Positions 9,297 through 22,332 of a DNA stretch of 64,000 nt are shown piece after piece. The stretch's first letter is position 1, and each line of letters begins with the position of its first letter. This stretch comes from Sedimentibacter sp. zth1 (GTDB taxonomy: Bacteria; Bacillota; Clostridia; Tissierellales; Sedimentibacteraceae): positions 2,232,001 to 2,296,000 of the forward strand of contig NZ_CP071445.1 of assembly GCF_017352195.1 (NCBI RefSeq), read 5' to 3'. Below the pieces are notes generated by a model. That model saw only the letters and a list, made by a program, of their open reading frames with translations, searched no databases and was not told the origin of the DNA. Both the position numbers and the translations under genes were made by a program.

Positions 9297-12140
9297 TTAC
9301 TCGTTACCTTCTGAATCTGTATTATCTTCATTATTTATATTTTCTTGAATCTCTTCATTTGTCTTAGTTTCATCTACACCTATTATTTGATTTAACTTTT
9401 TCAAAGTGTTTTCTAATAAATTAATTTTTTCACCATATAATGCCCAATCTCCACTCTTAAGAGCATTATCAGCTTCTACAAATAAAGTATTCGATTGTTT
9501 AACTAATTGTTCTATTGTTTTATCTTCTGTTCCATTATCGACAATTGGTTCTTGTGGATTGAAATTTTCAGAATAAATGCTACCTAATATTTTATCAAGT
9601 GCTTTATCTAATGTTGATTCCATTACAATTTTATCGTTATATGCAACTATTACCATTTTCATTTCAGGAAAATTACTTTGAGTATCTGCCTGCATATAAA
9701 TAGGTTCAACATATAACAATGAATTTTGTATTGGTATAACCAAAGTATTTCCTCTTAATACATTTGAACCTTTTTGGCTCCAGAGTGTTAATTGAGATGA
9801 AATTTCTGTATCTTGGTCAATCTTTGACTCAATTAAAGCTGTACCCTGTATAGTTTTGTTTTTAGGGAATTTATACAACAATAACTCACCATAATTTTCT
9901 CCATCATTTCTTGCTACTAGCATTGCAGACATATTGTCCTTAGCTTGTGGTGTATAAGGTATTGTCAATAAAAATTCTATTTCCTCTTCTCCTGGAAGTT
10001 TAAACATATAATAGTTTGGTATAACTTTTTCTTCACCAGCCATATATTTTTGCTTAGAAATATCCCAATTATCTTCTCTTCCAAAGAATACTGTTGGATT
10101 TTCCATATGGTAAGTTCTGTAAAGATCAGCTTGTATGTTAAACATTTCTTTAGAATATCTTATATGAGATTTAATTTCATCTGGCATTTCACTCATAGGC
10201 TTAAATAGCTCTTTAAATATTTCATTGTATGTCATTACAATAGGATCAGATTCATCTACTATATAAAAATCTGTATCTCCATTATATGCATCAACTACAA
10301 CCTTTACTGAATTTCTTAAATAGTTTATTTTAGAATCAGAAATTGGTTGCGAATATGGATACCTATTAGTCATTGTAAATCCGTCAATTATCCAATATAA
10401 TTTACCATCGTCTTTGTTTATAACTACATATGGATCATTCTCAAAAGATAAAAATGGTGCTATTTCTTGTACTCTTTTTATAATATTTCTATTAATAACA
10501 ATTTTACTTTCTTTATTGATATTGTTTGATATCAATAATTTATAGCTACCTTGTCTAATAGAAAATAATAATTTATTCATAAATGTTAAATTAATACCAG
10601 CAGTACCTTCGTATTTTGTTTCAACATTATCAGAACCAGCTGGATAGTCAAATTCATTTTCGTCTGTATTTACAATAACATAATCATTTGTTTTCTCACC
10701 AAAATATATTTCTGGTCTAGTTATCTCTAAATCAGTGTTTGATACTGGTGGAATATCCTTAATCAATAATTCTGGCTGTCCTTGTGGCGTTACTTTGTTT
10801 ACTTGAGATAATGCTATACCATAACCATGTGTATATTTTAAATATTGGTTTATCCAAGTTTTAGCTTGATCATTTAATAAACTTTGATCCAATTCCCTTG
10901 AAGATAAATATACCTGTTTATACTTGCCATCTATATAATATCTATCAATATCTACATCGTTAAAAACATAGTATGGTCTTATACCTTGTAGTTTATTGTA
11001 CACTTGATTTAATGGTGCTTTATCATTAATTCTTATGTTCTCTATTACTTCTTTATTATTTTCTATTTGTTCTTTAGTAAGACTATCATCAACATCAAAA
11101 TCAAGCTCCTCAACATTATCAAGACCATAAGCTAACTGTGTATATTTTATATTATTTAATAAATATTTTGATTCTTTTGATAATTGATCAGGTTCAACTA
11201 CAAATTTTTCTACCACACCAGCAGCCATACTTCCAAAAATAGAAACAGCTATAACAACTACTGGAACAACTAAAGCAATTTTAAGATTTTTCTTTCTTGA
11301 ACCGTAGAAAAATGTAAATGCTGAAATTATACACAATACAGCCATAATTCTATATACGTTTAATGTAACTGCTATATCTGTATAACCCGCACCAAATACT
11401 CTTCCTCTTGGTGAATATAATAAATCAAAAGTTGATAAAAATATCTTTGCTCCAAATAAAATTAATAGAAAAAATCCTAGAAAAGATACTTGGTTAATTA
11501 TACGCTGGAAAGTACTTTTATTAGCAAACTTTGAAAAATCAATATTTGAAGCTCCACCAGTTCCTTGTCCAGTAAACTCTTGAGAAATATCTTTAAATTT
11601 TTTACCTGCTCCATTTATTAAATTAAATACTACTGATAATATAATCATTAAAAATAATACATTTATAATAATTCCTACAACAGTATTTATAAGTGGTAAC
11701 TTAAATATATAAAAAGATAAATCGTTATTAAAAATTGGATCCAATACATTAAAACTTTGACTATTAAAAAATTGTAGAATTTCTAGCCATAATTTTGAAG
11801 TAACCCCCATTGTAAAAAAGAAGCTTATTGCTACTGACCCTAAAGCTATAAAAAGATTTGCTCTTTTTTTATTTTTAGTAATTTCAATCATTTTATCACT
11901 GTTCATATTTCTCTTCATAAGTTTCTTTATAAAAAAGAAAAATATTAAAAATAATATTGTAAATAGCGGCACTCCAATAACTAATTCAGCTTTTATTTTA
12001 GTTAAATATGCCTTTATATAACCAATTTCATTAAACCATAAATAATTAGTTATAAATTTTAAAATAGATCCAAATGAGGTTAAAAGTATAACAAGTAAAA
12101 CACTAATACTAATAATTCCAAATTTGCTTTTGTTTTTCAT
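9297..12140 (-). CDS. UPF0182 family integral membrane protein
   Basis: A 947-residue protein matching the UPF0182 (COG1615) family in length and layout. About seven membrane helices fill the first 310 residues (the first at about 8-28). A large soluble domain follows, probably outside the cell, with family-like segments such as YTHGYGIALSQVNKVTPQGQP, DIPP and FGRED. The acidic C-terminal tail (NEEIQENINNEDNTDSEGNE) is low-complexity. The biochemical role of the family is unknown. It stands alone between sigB and serS with a terminator on each side. Confidence 0.88.
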   Translation of the reverse strand: MKNKSKFGIISISVLLVILLTSFGSILKFITNYLWFNEIGYIKAYLTKIKAELVIGVPLFTILFLIFFFFIKKLMKRNMNSDKMIEITKNKKRANLFIALGSVAISFFFTMGVTSKLWLEILQFFNSQSFNVLDPIFNNDLSFYIFKLPLINTVVGIIINVLFLMIILSVVFNLINGAGKKFKDISQEFTGQGTGGASNIDFSKFANKSTFQRIINQVSFLGFFLLILFGAKIFLSTFDLLYSPRGRVFGAGYTDIAVTLNVYRIMAVLCIISAFTFFYGSRKKNLKIALVVPVVVIAVSIFGSMAAGVVEKFVVEPDQLSKESKYLLNNIKYTQLAYGLDNVEELDFDVDDSLTKEQIENNKEVIENIRINDKAPLNQVYNKLQGIRPYYVFNDVDIDRYYIDGKYKQVYLSSRELDQSLLNDQAKTWINQYLKYTHGYGIALSQVNKVTPQGQPELLIKDIPPVSNTDLEITRPEIYFGEKTNDYVIVNTDENEFDYPAGSDNVETKYEGTAGINLTFMNKLLFSIRQGSYKLLISNNINKESKIVINRNIIKRVQEIAPFLSFENDPYVVINKDDGKLYWIIDGFTMTNRYPYSQPISDSKINYLRNSVKVVVDAYNGDTDFYIVDESDPIVMTYNEIFKELFKPMSEMPDEIKSHIRYSKEMFNIQADLYRTYHMENPTVFFGREDNWDISKQKYMAGEEKVIPNYYMFKLPGEEEIEFLLTIPYTPQAKDNMSAMLVARNDGENYGELLLYKFPKNKTIQGTALIESKIDQDTEISSQLTLWSQKGSNVLRGNTLVIPIQNSLLYVEPIYMQADTQSNFPEMKMVIVAYNDKIVMESTLDKALDKILGSIYSENFNPQEPIVDNGTEDKTIEQLVKQSNTLFVEADNALKSGDWALYGEKINLLENTLKKLNQIIGVDETKTNEEIQENINNEDNTDSEGNE

Positions 12141-12242
12141 AGTTTTCTCCTTCTTTATTTTAAAGTTATTTATTATCTTTTAAGTTAAAACGTATTGTAT
12201 CATTTTTATATTTTTAAATCAACAAAAATATGTTGAAATGTT

Positions 12243-12279
12243 AAAAAAAGCAAAACTTACTTTAGTTTTGCTTTTTTTT
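12243..12279 (-). terminator. Intrinsic terminator after the sigma-factor gene
   Basis: GCAAAACT (12250-12257) pairs with AGTTTTGC (12264-12271), extended by flanking A and T runs, giving a hairpin with a T-run on both strands. It lies directly after the stop codon of sigB at 12281. Confidence 0.85.
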
Positions 12280-12280
12280 A

Positions 12281-13033
12281 CTATTTGTCAACTAATGCAT
12301 TTAATTTTTGTAGTGCTTTTTTTTCTAGTCTTGATACTGTCATTTGTGAAATATTAAGATTTTTTGCTATTTCAATTTGAGTTTTACTATTAAAGAACCT
12401 CTCTATTATAATCTTTTTTTCTAGCTCATTTAGTAAATTTAATGAATTTTTTATAAAATCATTGTTTTCAAAAATTTCATAACTATCTTTATTATCTTTA
12501 ATAGTGTCAACTAATTCTATTTCTTTACTATCGCTACCACTATCATAAGTCACATTTAAAGACTGAGTAGTAAACAACTTTCCAGCCTCCATTGCTTCCA
12601 AAACTTCTTCTTCAGAATATTTTAAATAATCTGCAATTTCTTTGACCGTTGGAACCCTATTAAGACTAAACGATAAAGTTTCATTTACAATATTTATTTT
12701 TTTAGATATTTCTTGAATACGCCTAGGCACTTTTATAGACCAACCCTTATCCCTAAAATACTTTTTAATTTCTCCAAGTATAGTTGGTGTAGCAAAACTC
12801 GTAAATTCAAAACCTCTTGATACATCATATCTTTCTATAGCGTATATTAATCCAATACTTGCTATTTGATATAGATCCTCGTACTCAACACCCTTATTTA
12901 TATATTTTTTTGATATAATTTCTGCAAGGTATTGATACTTATTAAATATTTGGTTTCTTATTTTAACACTTTTTTCTTTGCTATAAGTATTAAAAATATC
13001 ATAGTTTCTTATCTCATTTCTAGTATCATTCAC
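12281..13033 (-). CDS. sigB: RNA polymerase sigma factor, SigB/SigF/SigG family
   Basis: A 250-residue sigma factor with regions 2, 3 and 4. Region 2 contains YEDLYQIASIGLIYAIERYD and the promoter-melting segment GFEFTSFATPTILGEIKKYFRD. Region 3 is around PRRIQEISKKI. Region 4 has the helix-turn-helix KTQIEIAKNLNISQMTVSRLEKKALQKL. Length and sequence fit the partner-switching subgroup (general stress SigB or sporulation SigF/SigG). The order rsbV-rsbW-sigB next to gyrA matches my recollection of C. difficile, favouring a general stress factor over SigF. A SigF role cannot be excluded, because spoIIAA-spoIIAB-sigF has the same gene order. Confidence 0.85.
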   Translation of the reverse strand: MNDTRNEIRNYDIFNTYSKEKSVKIRNQIFNKYQYLAEIISKKYINKGVEYEDLYQIASIGLIYAIERYDVSRGFEFTSFATPTILGEIKKYFRDKGWSIKVPRRIQEISKKINIVNETLSFSLNRVPTVKEIADYLKYSEEEVLEAMEAGKLFTTQSLNVTYDSGSDSKEIELVDTIKDNKDSYEIFENNDFIKNSLNLLNELEKKIIIERFFNSKTQIEIAKNLNISQMTVSRLEKKALQKLNALVDK

Positions 13034-13048
13034 AATATCAACGCCTAC

Positions 13049-13420
13049 CTATTTAGAGTGTTTTAATTTAAATGTAATATTATTGTTTTCATAATTTATA
13101 TTATAATAATCTGCTAAACTATCAATTATCAAAACAAACATTTCACTATCTTCTATAGCACTTTTTGACAACATTTCTTTGTTTTTATCTGTAACCGTAA
13201 TTTCTATTTCATTATCATTCAAAAAATATTCTATTAAAAACGGTTCATTATTATCTTTAATACTATTAATAAAAAATGTACAAATTTCTGATATTATAAC
13301 CTTAATATCATTAATTTTATCTATATCAAAATTATAATAATTAGAAATCGAAGAAGTTGTTAATCTTACACAACTAATAAATTCAGATTTCTTAGGTATT
13401 TCGAGTTTAATAGTATCCAT
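13049..13420 (-). CDS. rsbW: RsbW/SpoIIAB-like anti-sigma factor with degenerate ATP-binding motifs
   Basis: A 123-residue protein between rsbV and sigB, the position of the anti-sigma serine kinase. The overall HATPase_c layout can be followed (MDTIKLEIPKKSEFISCVRL at the start, SEICTFF at the N-box, ITVTD before box G1). The nucleotide-binding residues are missing: the N-box Asn is Phe at about residue 49, the DxGxG box reads DKNKE (78-82), and the glycine-rich G2 loop reads EMFVLII. It may bind the sigma factor but is not expected to bind ATP or phosphorylate RsbV in the normal way. The rsbV gene ends 4 bases upstream, and sigB starts 15 bases downstream. Confidence 0.75.
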   Translation of the reverse strand: MDTIKLEIPKKSEFISCVRLTTSSISNYYNFDIDKINDIKVIISEICTFFINSIKDNNEPFLIEYFLNDNEIEITVTDKNKEMLSKSAIEDSEMFVLIIDSLADYYNINYENNNITFKLKHSK

Positions 13421-13424
13421 ATTT

Positions 13425-13742
13425 TCACACTTCTATATTAAAAACTTTATTTAAACCAGTAATATCAAATAACTTATATATATTTGGTTTTAAATTTTTA
13501 ATTTTTATTTCTATATGATTTTCTTTTGTAGTTTTTAAAATACTCATTAATGCTCCTAAACCAGTACTATCTAAATACTCAAGCTTTTCGGCATTTATTA
13601 TAATATTTTTGTTAGAATTATTAATAGTATTTAAAACATTTTCTTTAAATTTAGGAGACGTATAAATATCTACTTCACCTATTGGTAATACTTCAATATA
13701 ATTTTCTTCACATTCTTTATTTTCTTCTAATATTAGTGACAT
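13425..13742 (-). CDS. rsbV: Anti-anti-sigma factor, STAS domain (RsbV/SpoIIAA type)
   Basis: A 105-residue STAS-domain protein when started at ATG 13742, which has a GGAGGG site at good distance. A longer frame to 13754 would put that site inside the gene. The conserved phosphorylation motif is LEYLDSTGLGALMSILK, with the acceptor Ser at about residue 59 intact. In this family the unphosphorylated protein binds the anti-sigma factor and frees the sigma factor. The gene follows gyrA by 32 bases. The partner kinase next to it looks inactive, so the phosphorylating enzyme, if any, may be encoded elsewhere. Confidence 0.88.
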   Translation of the reverse strand: MSLILEENKECEENYIEVLPIGEVDIYTSPKFKENVLNTINNSNKNIIINAEKLEYLDSTGLGALMSILKTTKENHIEIKIKNLKPNIYKLFDITGLNKVFNIEV

Positions 13743-13774
13743 ATTACCCTCCATTTTAATTGTTTTATAGTTAA

Positions 13775-16291
13775 TTATTCAACGTCCTCTTCTTCTTCAT
13801 CATCAGTTAATAATTTTGCTAATGTTACAACTTTGTCACCATCATTTAATCTCATAACAGTAACCCCTTGAGTATCTCTTCCAGTTACTGATATATCAGA
13901 TACATGCATTCTAATTATAGATCCAACTTGACTAATAATCATTATGTCATTATTAGTTTCTGTAATCATTGCTCCAATAACATCTCCAGTTTTGTCATTA
14001 ATATTATGTGTTTTAACACCTTTACCTGCTCTTGCTTGTCTTCTATAAGCAGTTGTGCTTGTCATTTTTCCAAAACCATTTTCTGTTATTGTTAATAATT
14101 TTTCGTTGGTTTCAACAATACTTTCTTCACTTTCTTCAATTATATTATCTTCTAACTCAGAATAATTATTGGCATCTATTATTAACATAGCAACAAGGTT
14201 ATCATCCTTAGATGTGGATATCGCTTTTACCCCCATAGAAATTCTTCCTGTTGCTCGAACATCCTGTTCGCTAAATCTAATAGCTTTACCTTTTTTAGTT
14301 ATTACCAAGATATCCTTAGTTCCATCTGTTTTATTTACACTAATAAGTTCATCATCTTCTGCTATTTTTATAGCCATTAATCCTGATTTTCTTGATGTAT
14401 CAAAATCAATAAGTTTAGTTTTCTTTATAATACCTTTTTTTGTTGATAATATTAAATATTCATTTTCATTTGTAAAATCTTTCATAGGTATTATAGCAGC
14501 AACTTTTTCTCCTGCATCTAAATTAATCAAGTTTACAACAGCTGTTCCTTTTGCTTGACGTCTAGCTTCTGGAATTTCGTAAGCCTTAATTCTATATACT
14601 TTTCCCTTATTTGTAAAGAACATTAAATAATCATGTGTACTTGTTATAAATAAATCTTTTACAAAGTCTTCTTCCCTAGTAGTTAAGCCTGTTATTCCCT
14701 TTCCACCACGTCTCTGTGCTTTATAAGTATCTTCAGGTAGTCTTTTTATATAACCAAAATGTGTTAATGTTATTGCTACATTTTCTACTTCTATTAAATC
14801 CTCATAATGTATTTCATCTTCATCATGAGTAATTTCAGTTCTTCTTTCATCATAATACTTATTTTTAATTTCTGTTAATTCTGTTTTAACTATTTCATCA
14901 ATTAAATATGGACTAGCTAAAATTTCCTCATACTTGTTAATCAACTTAATTAATTCTCCATACTCGTCCTCAAGTTTTTCTCTTTCTAAACCTTGAAGAC
15001 GTCTAAGTCTCATATCTACTATAGATTTTGCTTGAATATCAGATAAATTAAATCTATTCATTAAATTTTCTTCTGCATCATTGTAAGAAGATCTAATAAT
15101 TTTTATTACCTCATCAATATTATCTATTGCGATTCTTAAACCCTCTAAAATATGAGCTCTTGCTTGAGCCTTCTTTAAATCGTACTCAGTTCTTCTTGTA
15201 ACTATTACTCTTTGATGAGCAACATAGTGAAAAATCATATCTTTTAAATTTAATACTTTTGGTTCACCGTTTACGAGAGCAATCATAATTATACTAAAAT
15301 TATCTTGTAATTGTGTATGTTTATATAAATTATTTAAAACTATATTTGCATTGTAATCTTTTTTAATTTCTACTACAATTCTCATACCAGTTCTATCACT
15401 TTCATCTCTTAAATCAGTTATACCTTCAATTTTCTTATCTTTTACAAGGTTAGCTATTTTTTCAATTAATCTAGCTTTATTAACTTGATAAGGGATTTCA
15501 TGAACTACTATTCTACTTTTATTATTTTTCATTTCTTCTATTTCAAGTTTAGATTTTACTTTAACAAATCCTCTACCTGTCATATAAGCATTTTTTATGT
15601 TATCCTTTCCAACTATTATTGACCCTGTTGGAAAATCTGGTCCTTTTATATATTTCATTAATTCTGGAATAGTTATTTCTGGATTATCTATAAATGCTAT
15701 TGTTCCGTTTATTACCTCACCTAAATTATGAGGTGGAATTGAACTTGCCATTCCTACTGCAATACCAGATGAACCATTTACTAATAAATTAGGAAATCTA
15801 CTCGGTAAAACAACTGGTTCTTTCAATGTTTCATCAAAGTTCAGTCTATAATCTACAGTTTCTTTACCAATATCTCTTAACATTTCCAAAGCCATTTTTG
15901 ACATTCTGGCTTCTGTATATCTCATTGCAGCTGCTCCATCTCCATCAACAGAACCAAAGTTTCCATGTCCATCTATCAATGTATATCTCATTGAAAAATC
16001 TTGTGCAAGTCTAACCATTGCATCATAAACTGCTGTATCACCGTGAGGGTGATACTTACCTAAAACATCCCCAACGATACGCGCACATTTTCTATGAGGC
16101 TTATCAGGAGAAAGCCCAAGTTCATTAGCAGCATATAAAATTCTTCTATGAACTGGTTTTAAACCATCTCTAACATCCGGCAAAGCTCTGCTTACAATAA
16201 CTGTCATAGCATATGCAAGATATGAATTTTGCATTTCTTGCTCTATGTTTTTATGCAAAACTTTATCATTATTGTTTTCTAAATTACTCAT
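13775..16291 (-). CDS. gyrA: DNA gyrase subunit A
   Basis: An 838-residue subunit that breaks and rejoins DNA during negative supercoiling. The start region contains [20 protein letters not shown]. The catalytic tyrosine lies in [12 protein letters not shown]. The GyrA box QRRGGKG, which marks gyrase rather than topoisomerase IV, is present in the C-terminal wrapping domain. The C-terminus ends in an acidic stretch (DDEEEEDVE). It follows gyrB by 25 bases and has a ribosome-binding site (GGAGG) before the ATG. Length and order are standard for the origin region of Firmicutes. Confidence 0.98.
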   Translation of the reverse strand: MSNLENNNDKVLHKNIEQEMQNSYLAYAMTVIVSRALPDVRDGLKPVHRRILYAANELGLSPDKPHRKCARIVGDVLGKYHPHGDTAVYDAMVRLAQDFSMRYTLIDGHGNFGSVDGDGAAAMRYTEARMSKMALEMLRDIGKETVDYRLNFDETLKEPVVLPSRFPNLLVNGSSGIAVGMASSIPPHNLGEVINGTIAFIDNPEITIPELMKYIKGPDFPTGSIIVGKDNIKNAYMTGRGFVKVKSKLEIEEMKNNKSRIVVHEIPYQVNKARLIEKIANLVKDKKIEGITDLRDESDRTGMRIVVEIKKDYNANIVLNNLYKHTQLQDNFSIIMIALVNGEPKVLNLKDMIFHYVAHQRVIVTRRTEYDLKKAQARAHILEGLRIAIDNIDEVIKIIRSSYNDAEENLMNRFNLSDIQAKSIVDMRLRRLQGLEREKLEDEYGELIKLINKYEEILASPYLIDEIVKTELTEIKNKYYDERRTEITHDEDEIHYEDLIEVENVAITLTHFGYIKRLPEDTYKAQRRGGKGITGLTTREEDFVKDLFITSTHDYLMFFTNKGKVYRIKAYEIPEARRQAKGTAVVNLINLDAGEKVAAIIPMKDFTNENEYLILSTKKGIIKKTKLIDFDTSRKSGLMAIKIAEDDELISVNKTDGTKDILVITKKGKAIRFSEQDVRATGRISMGVKAISTSKDDNLVAMLIIDANNYSELEDNIIEESEESIVETNEKLLTITENGFGKMTSTTAYRRQARAGKGVKTHNINDKTGDVIGAMITETNNDIMIISQVGSIIRMHVSDISVTGRDTQGVTVMRLNDGDKVVTLAKLLTDDEEEEDVE

Positions 16292-16316
16292 TAAAAGTCC
16301 TCCACTATAAGATTTA

Positions 16317-19359
<3,043 letters not shown>

Positions 19360-19360
19360 A

Positions 19361-19576
19361 TTATTCCTCGTCTGAAACAATAATTTTTGAATTATCAAAT
19401 TCAACTATATCATTATGTCTAATTTTTTTGCCTCTTTGCGTACAAATTTCTCCATTAACTTTAACTAGACCATCTATTATAACCATTTTAGCAATTCCAC
19501 CACTTTCAACAATACTTGCAAATTTCAGTAATTGGTCTAATCTTATAAATTCTGTACTTATTTTTATTTTTTCCAT
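19361..19576 (-). CDS. yaaA: S4-domain RNA-binding protein YaaA
   Basis: A 71-residue S4-like protein found between dnaN and recF throughout Firmicutes. The S4 fold is seen in IRLDQLLKFASIVESGGIAKMVI followed by DGLVKVNGEICTQRGKKIRHND. The exact role is not settled; an involvement in ribosome assembly has been proposed for the family. It starts 12 bases after dnaN and its 3' end carries the ribosome-binding site for recF, suggesting coupled translation. Confidence 0.93.
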   Translation of the reverse strand: MEKIKISTEFIRLDQLLKFASIVESGGIAKMVIIDGLVKVNGEICTQRGKKIRHNDIVEFDNSKIIVSDEE

Positions 19577-19588
19577 TTATTCTTTCCT

Positions 19589-20692
19589 TTAGCTTATTCT
19601 AACAGGTAAAACCATGTATTTAAAATTAGTATTATCTGCTTCAGTTATAAAACATGGATTTATATTACCCATAAATTTCATTTCAACATCATCAGCATCT
19701 ATAATTTTTAAAACTTCACTTATATATTTTGAGTTGAATCCTATTTTTAAATCATTTCCTTCTTTTTGTTGTAAAATTATAAATTCTTCAGCATTTCCAT
19801 ATTCAGATGTAGAATTGATTTGCATAGTATTTTCTTTAATATCTAAAATTATTAAATTATTTTTATCTTCTCTAGCAAGTAAGGATGCTCTCTCTATACT
19901 ATTTTTAAATTCACTAGCATTAAGTTTTATAGTAGTTATAAAGTCATTTTTTAAAAGAGATTTATAATCTACAAATTTTCCTTCTAATATACTTGACATT
20001 ATCGTTGTGTTTTCAATTATAAATGAAATATGACTTTCAGAAATAACTACATTTACTTCATAGTCATCTTCTTCTAATATTCTAGTAATTTCATTTAGAA
20101 CTTTAGATGGTATAATTGTTGAAATTTCTTCAGTAGTATTTATACTCTCTGATTTTACAGACATTCTAAAAGTATCTAAACCTACAAAAGTACATATACC
20201 ATTTTTTACCTCTAATAAACAACCTGTAAATATAGGTTTCATTGTATCTTGAGATACTGCAAATGAAGTATATTTTATAAGTTTTTTCAATACTTCAGAT
20301 GTAATTTGAAAATTAACACCTTCATTTTCAAATGTGTTTTTGGGAAATTCTTTTGCTGCATTTCCTAATATACTAAAATCTGAATTTAGACATTTAATTT
20401 CTAAATTATTATTTTCTGTTGTTTTAATATTTACTGTTGAGTTTGAAGGTAATTTTCTAACAAAATCCCCTAATAGTTTAGAATGTACAACTATTTCTCC
20501 TTCTTCAATTATATCGCATTCAACATAAGTATTAATACCAAGCTCTAAATCAGTTGCTGTAAGATGCAATCTATTATTATAAGCTTCAATTAATATTCCA
20601 GACAAAATAGGTAATGATGTTCTAGAAGTAACAGCTTTTTGTACTATATTTATAGCTTTATTTAAATCTTTTTGACTAATAGATATTTTCAT
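19589..20692 (-). CDS. dnaN: DNA polymerase III subunit beta (sliding clamp)
   Basis: A 367-residue beta clamp with the family's three similar domains in tandem. Recognisable pieces are LPILSGILIEAYNNRLHLTATDLE near the N-terminus and the C-terminal YMVLPVRIS, which ends in the usual way. The length equals the family norm. It is preceded by the 293-base dnaA-dnaN spacer, which carries part of the origin, and is followed closely by yaaA and recF. Confidence 0.98.
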   Translation of the reverse strand: MKISISQKDLNKAINIVQKAVTSRTSLPILSGILIEAYNNRLHLTATDLELGINTYVECDIIEEGEIVVHSKLLGDFVRKLPSNSTVNIKTTENNNLEIKCLNSDFSILGNAAKEFPKNTFENEGVNFQITSEVLKKLIKYTSFAVSQDTMKPIFTGCLLEVKNGICTFVGLDTFRMSVKSESINTTEEISTIIPSKVLNEITRILEEDDYEVNVVISESHISFIIENTTIMSSILEGKFVDYKSLLKNDFITTIKLNASEFKNSIERASLLAREDKNNLIILDIKENTMQINSTSEYGNAEEFIILQQKEGNDLKIGFNSKYISEVLKIIDADDVEMKFMGNINPCFITEADNTNFKYMVLPVRIS

Positions 20693-20985
20693 AATTTCTC
20701 CTTTTTTAATTTTTTATATTATTATATTTCTTATTTTAAATTATTTTATTGTATTATTTTAAAAGTTATTAACAGGAAATTTATTTTGAGATTTCTTAAT
20801 AATAATATAAATATATAAACAGTAATAGTAATAGGGGCTGTTAATTTGTTTAAAACTAATGCATCAATTGTAAATAGAATACTTAATTCAATCGACTAAC
20901 TGTGCATATGTTTTTAATTTTAATTAATAGATTTTTATGATTTTCTAATATTAAAAGTTATTAACATTTTGATAACAACTAAATG
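20693..20985 (-). other. oriC part 2: dnaA-dnaN spacer with DnaA boxes, DnaA-trio and AT-rich unwinding stretch
   Basis: This 293-base gap holds no gene. On the minus strand, reading from dnaA to dnaN, there is GTTATCAAAA (20967-20976) and TTATTAACA as 9-base DnaA-box-like words in both orientations (20958-20966 and 20766-20774). Next is a short GC patch (AGCCCC), immediately followed by CTATTACTATTACTG (20821-20835), a run of triplets with TA in register as in B. subtilis DnaA-trios. After that come about 35 bases of nearly pure A and T (ATATATTTATATTATTATTA). This box, GC patch, trio and AT-rich order matches the known DNA-unwinding element of Firmicutes, also located between dnaA and dnaN. 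Box strength is inferred, not measured. Confidence 0.75.
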
Positions 20986-22332
20986 TTAATTGTTTAGCAT
21001 TGAAATAATATCATCGATTTTCTTTTTTATTTCGGAGCTATTTTCTATTTCTTCAGTAATTTTATTACAAGCATGAAGTACCGTTGAATGATCTCTACCT
21101 CCAAAATCTTTACCTATTTTAGGAAGGCTACAATCTGTTAATTTTCTAGTAATATACATTGCTATTTGTCTTGGATAAGCAATATTTCTATTTTTTTTCT
21201 TTGATGTTAATTCATCTAAAGAAATATTATAATAATTTGCAACAACCTCTTGTATATCCTTTATAGTAACTTTTTTATTAGAGGATATAAGATGTTTTAG
21301 AGCTTCTTGTGCTAGTTCAAGAGTAACTTCTCTATTAGATAAAGAAGAATAAGCATAGATTCTAATTAATGCTCCTTCTAATTTTCTTATATTGGATTGT
21401 ATATTTTGAGCAATATAATTTATAACTTCGTCAGGAACTTGATAATTTTCACTTTCAGCTTTTTTTCTTAATATAGCAATTCTTGTTTCAAAGTCGGGTG
21501 GTTGTATATCAGCTATAAGTCCCCATTCAAATCTTGATCTTAATCTGTCTTCTAGTGTAGGAATTTCACTAGGTGGATTATCACTAGAAATAATAATTTG
21601 CTTATTAGCTTCATATAGAGCATTAAAAGTATGGAAAAACTCTTCTTGTGTTCTTTCTTTTCCAACTATAAATTGTATATCATCTATTAAAAGTACATCA
21701 ATATTTCTATATTTATTTCTAAAAGCATCATTTCTATTATCTTTTATAGAATTTATAAGGTCGTTTGTAAATTTTTCACTTGTTACATATACAACTTGAG
21801 ATTTTGGGTTACAATCTAAAATATAATGACCAATTGCATGCATTAAGTGGGTTTTTCCTAAACCAACACCTCCATACAAAAAAAGGGGATTATAGGTAGT
21901 TGCAGGTGCTTCTGCAACCGCTAAAGATGCTGCATGGGCAAATCTGTTACTATTCCCTATAACAAAATTATCAAATTTGTATTTTGAATTTAGTTTTCTA
22001 TTTGTAAACTCAGGATTATCTGAATTATCTATATTAACAGAATTTGGAGTTGCTTTATTAACATTATTATTATTAGCAAAAATATTCTCTCCTGGTACTG
22101 TAAAAATTAATTCTGTTTCTTGCTTTAACACAAAATTAAAAGCATTTTTTAAAAGAGTATAATGTCTTTGTTTTAGCATATTTCTAACAAATTCATTTTC
22201 TGCTTCTAAGAATACGGTGTTATTTTGATAAGCAATAATTTTTAGTGGTTCATACCAAGTTTTAAAGCTAACTTTATTAACGTCTTCTTTTATAATTTCT
22301 AGAACATTGCTCCAGATTTCATTTAGGTTCAC
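20986..22332 (-). CDS. dnaA: Chromosomal replication initiator protein DnaA
   Basis: A 448-residue AAA+ initiator when started at GTG 22332 (protein [18 protein letters not shown]), which has an AGGAGG site. A frame extending 21 codons further upstream gives an atypical hydrophobic leader and is rejected. Domain I is residues 1-80, followed by a Ser/Asn-rich linker. Walker A is [15 protein letters not shown], Walker B is VLLIDDIQF, and the DnaA signature helix-turn-helix is [15 protein letters not shown]. It is transcribed away from the rpmH side, and DnaA boxes lie both upstream and downstream. Confidence 0.98.
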   Translation of the reverse strand: MNLNEIWSNVLEIIKEDVNKVSFKTWYEPLKIIAYQNNTVFLEAENEFVRNMLKQRHYTLLKNAFNFVLKQETELIFTVPGENIFANNNNVNKATPNSVNIDNSDNPEFTNRKLNSKYKFDNFVIGNSNRFAHAASLAVAEAPATTYNPLFLYGGVGLGKTHLMHAIGHYILDCNPKSQVVYVTSEKFTNDLINSIKDNRNDAFRNKYRNIDVLLIDDIQFIVGKERTQEEFFHTFNALYEANKQIIISSDNPPSEIPTLEDRLRSRFEWGLIADIQPPDFETRIAILRKKAESENYQVPDEVINYIAQNIQSNIRKLEGALIRIYAYSSLSNREVTLELAQEALKHLISSNKKVTIKDIQEVVANYYNISLDELTSKKKNRNIAYPRQIAMYITRKLTDCSLPKIGKDFGGRDHSTVLHACNKITEEIENSSEIKKKIDDIISMLNN

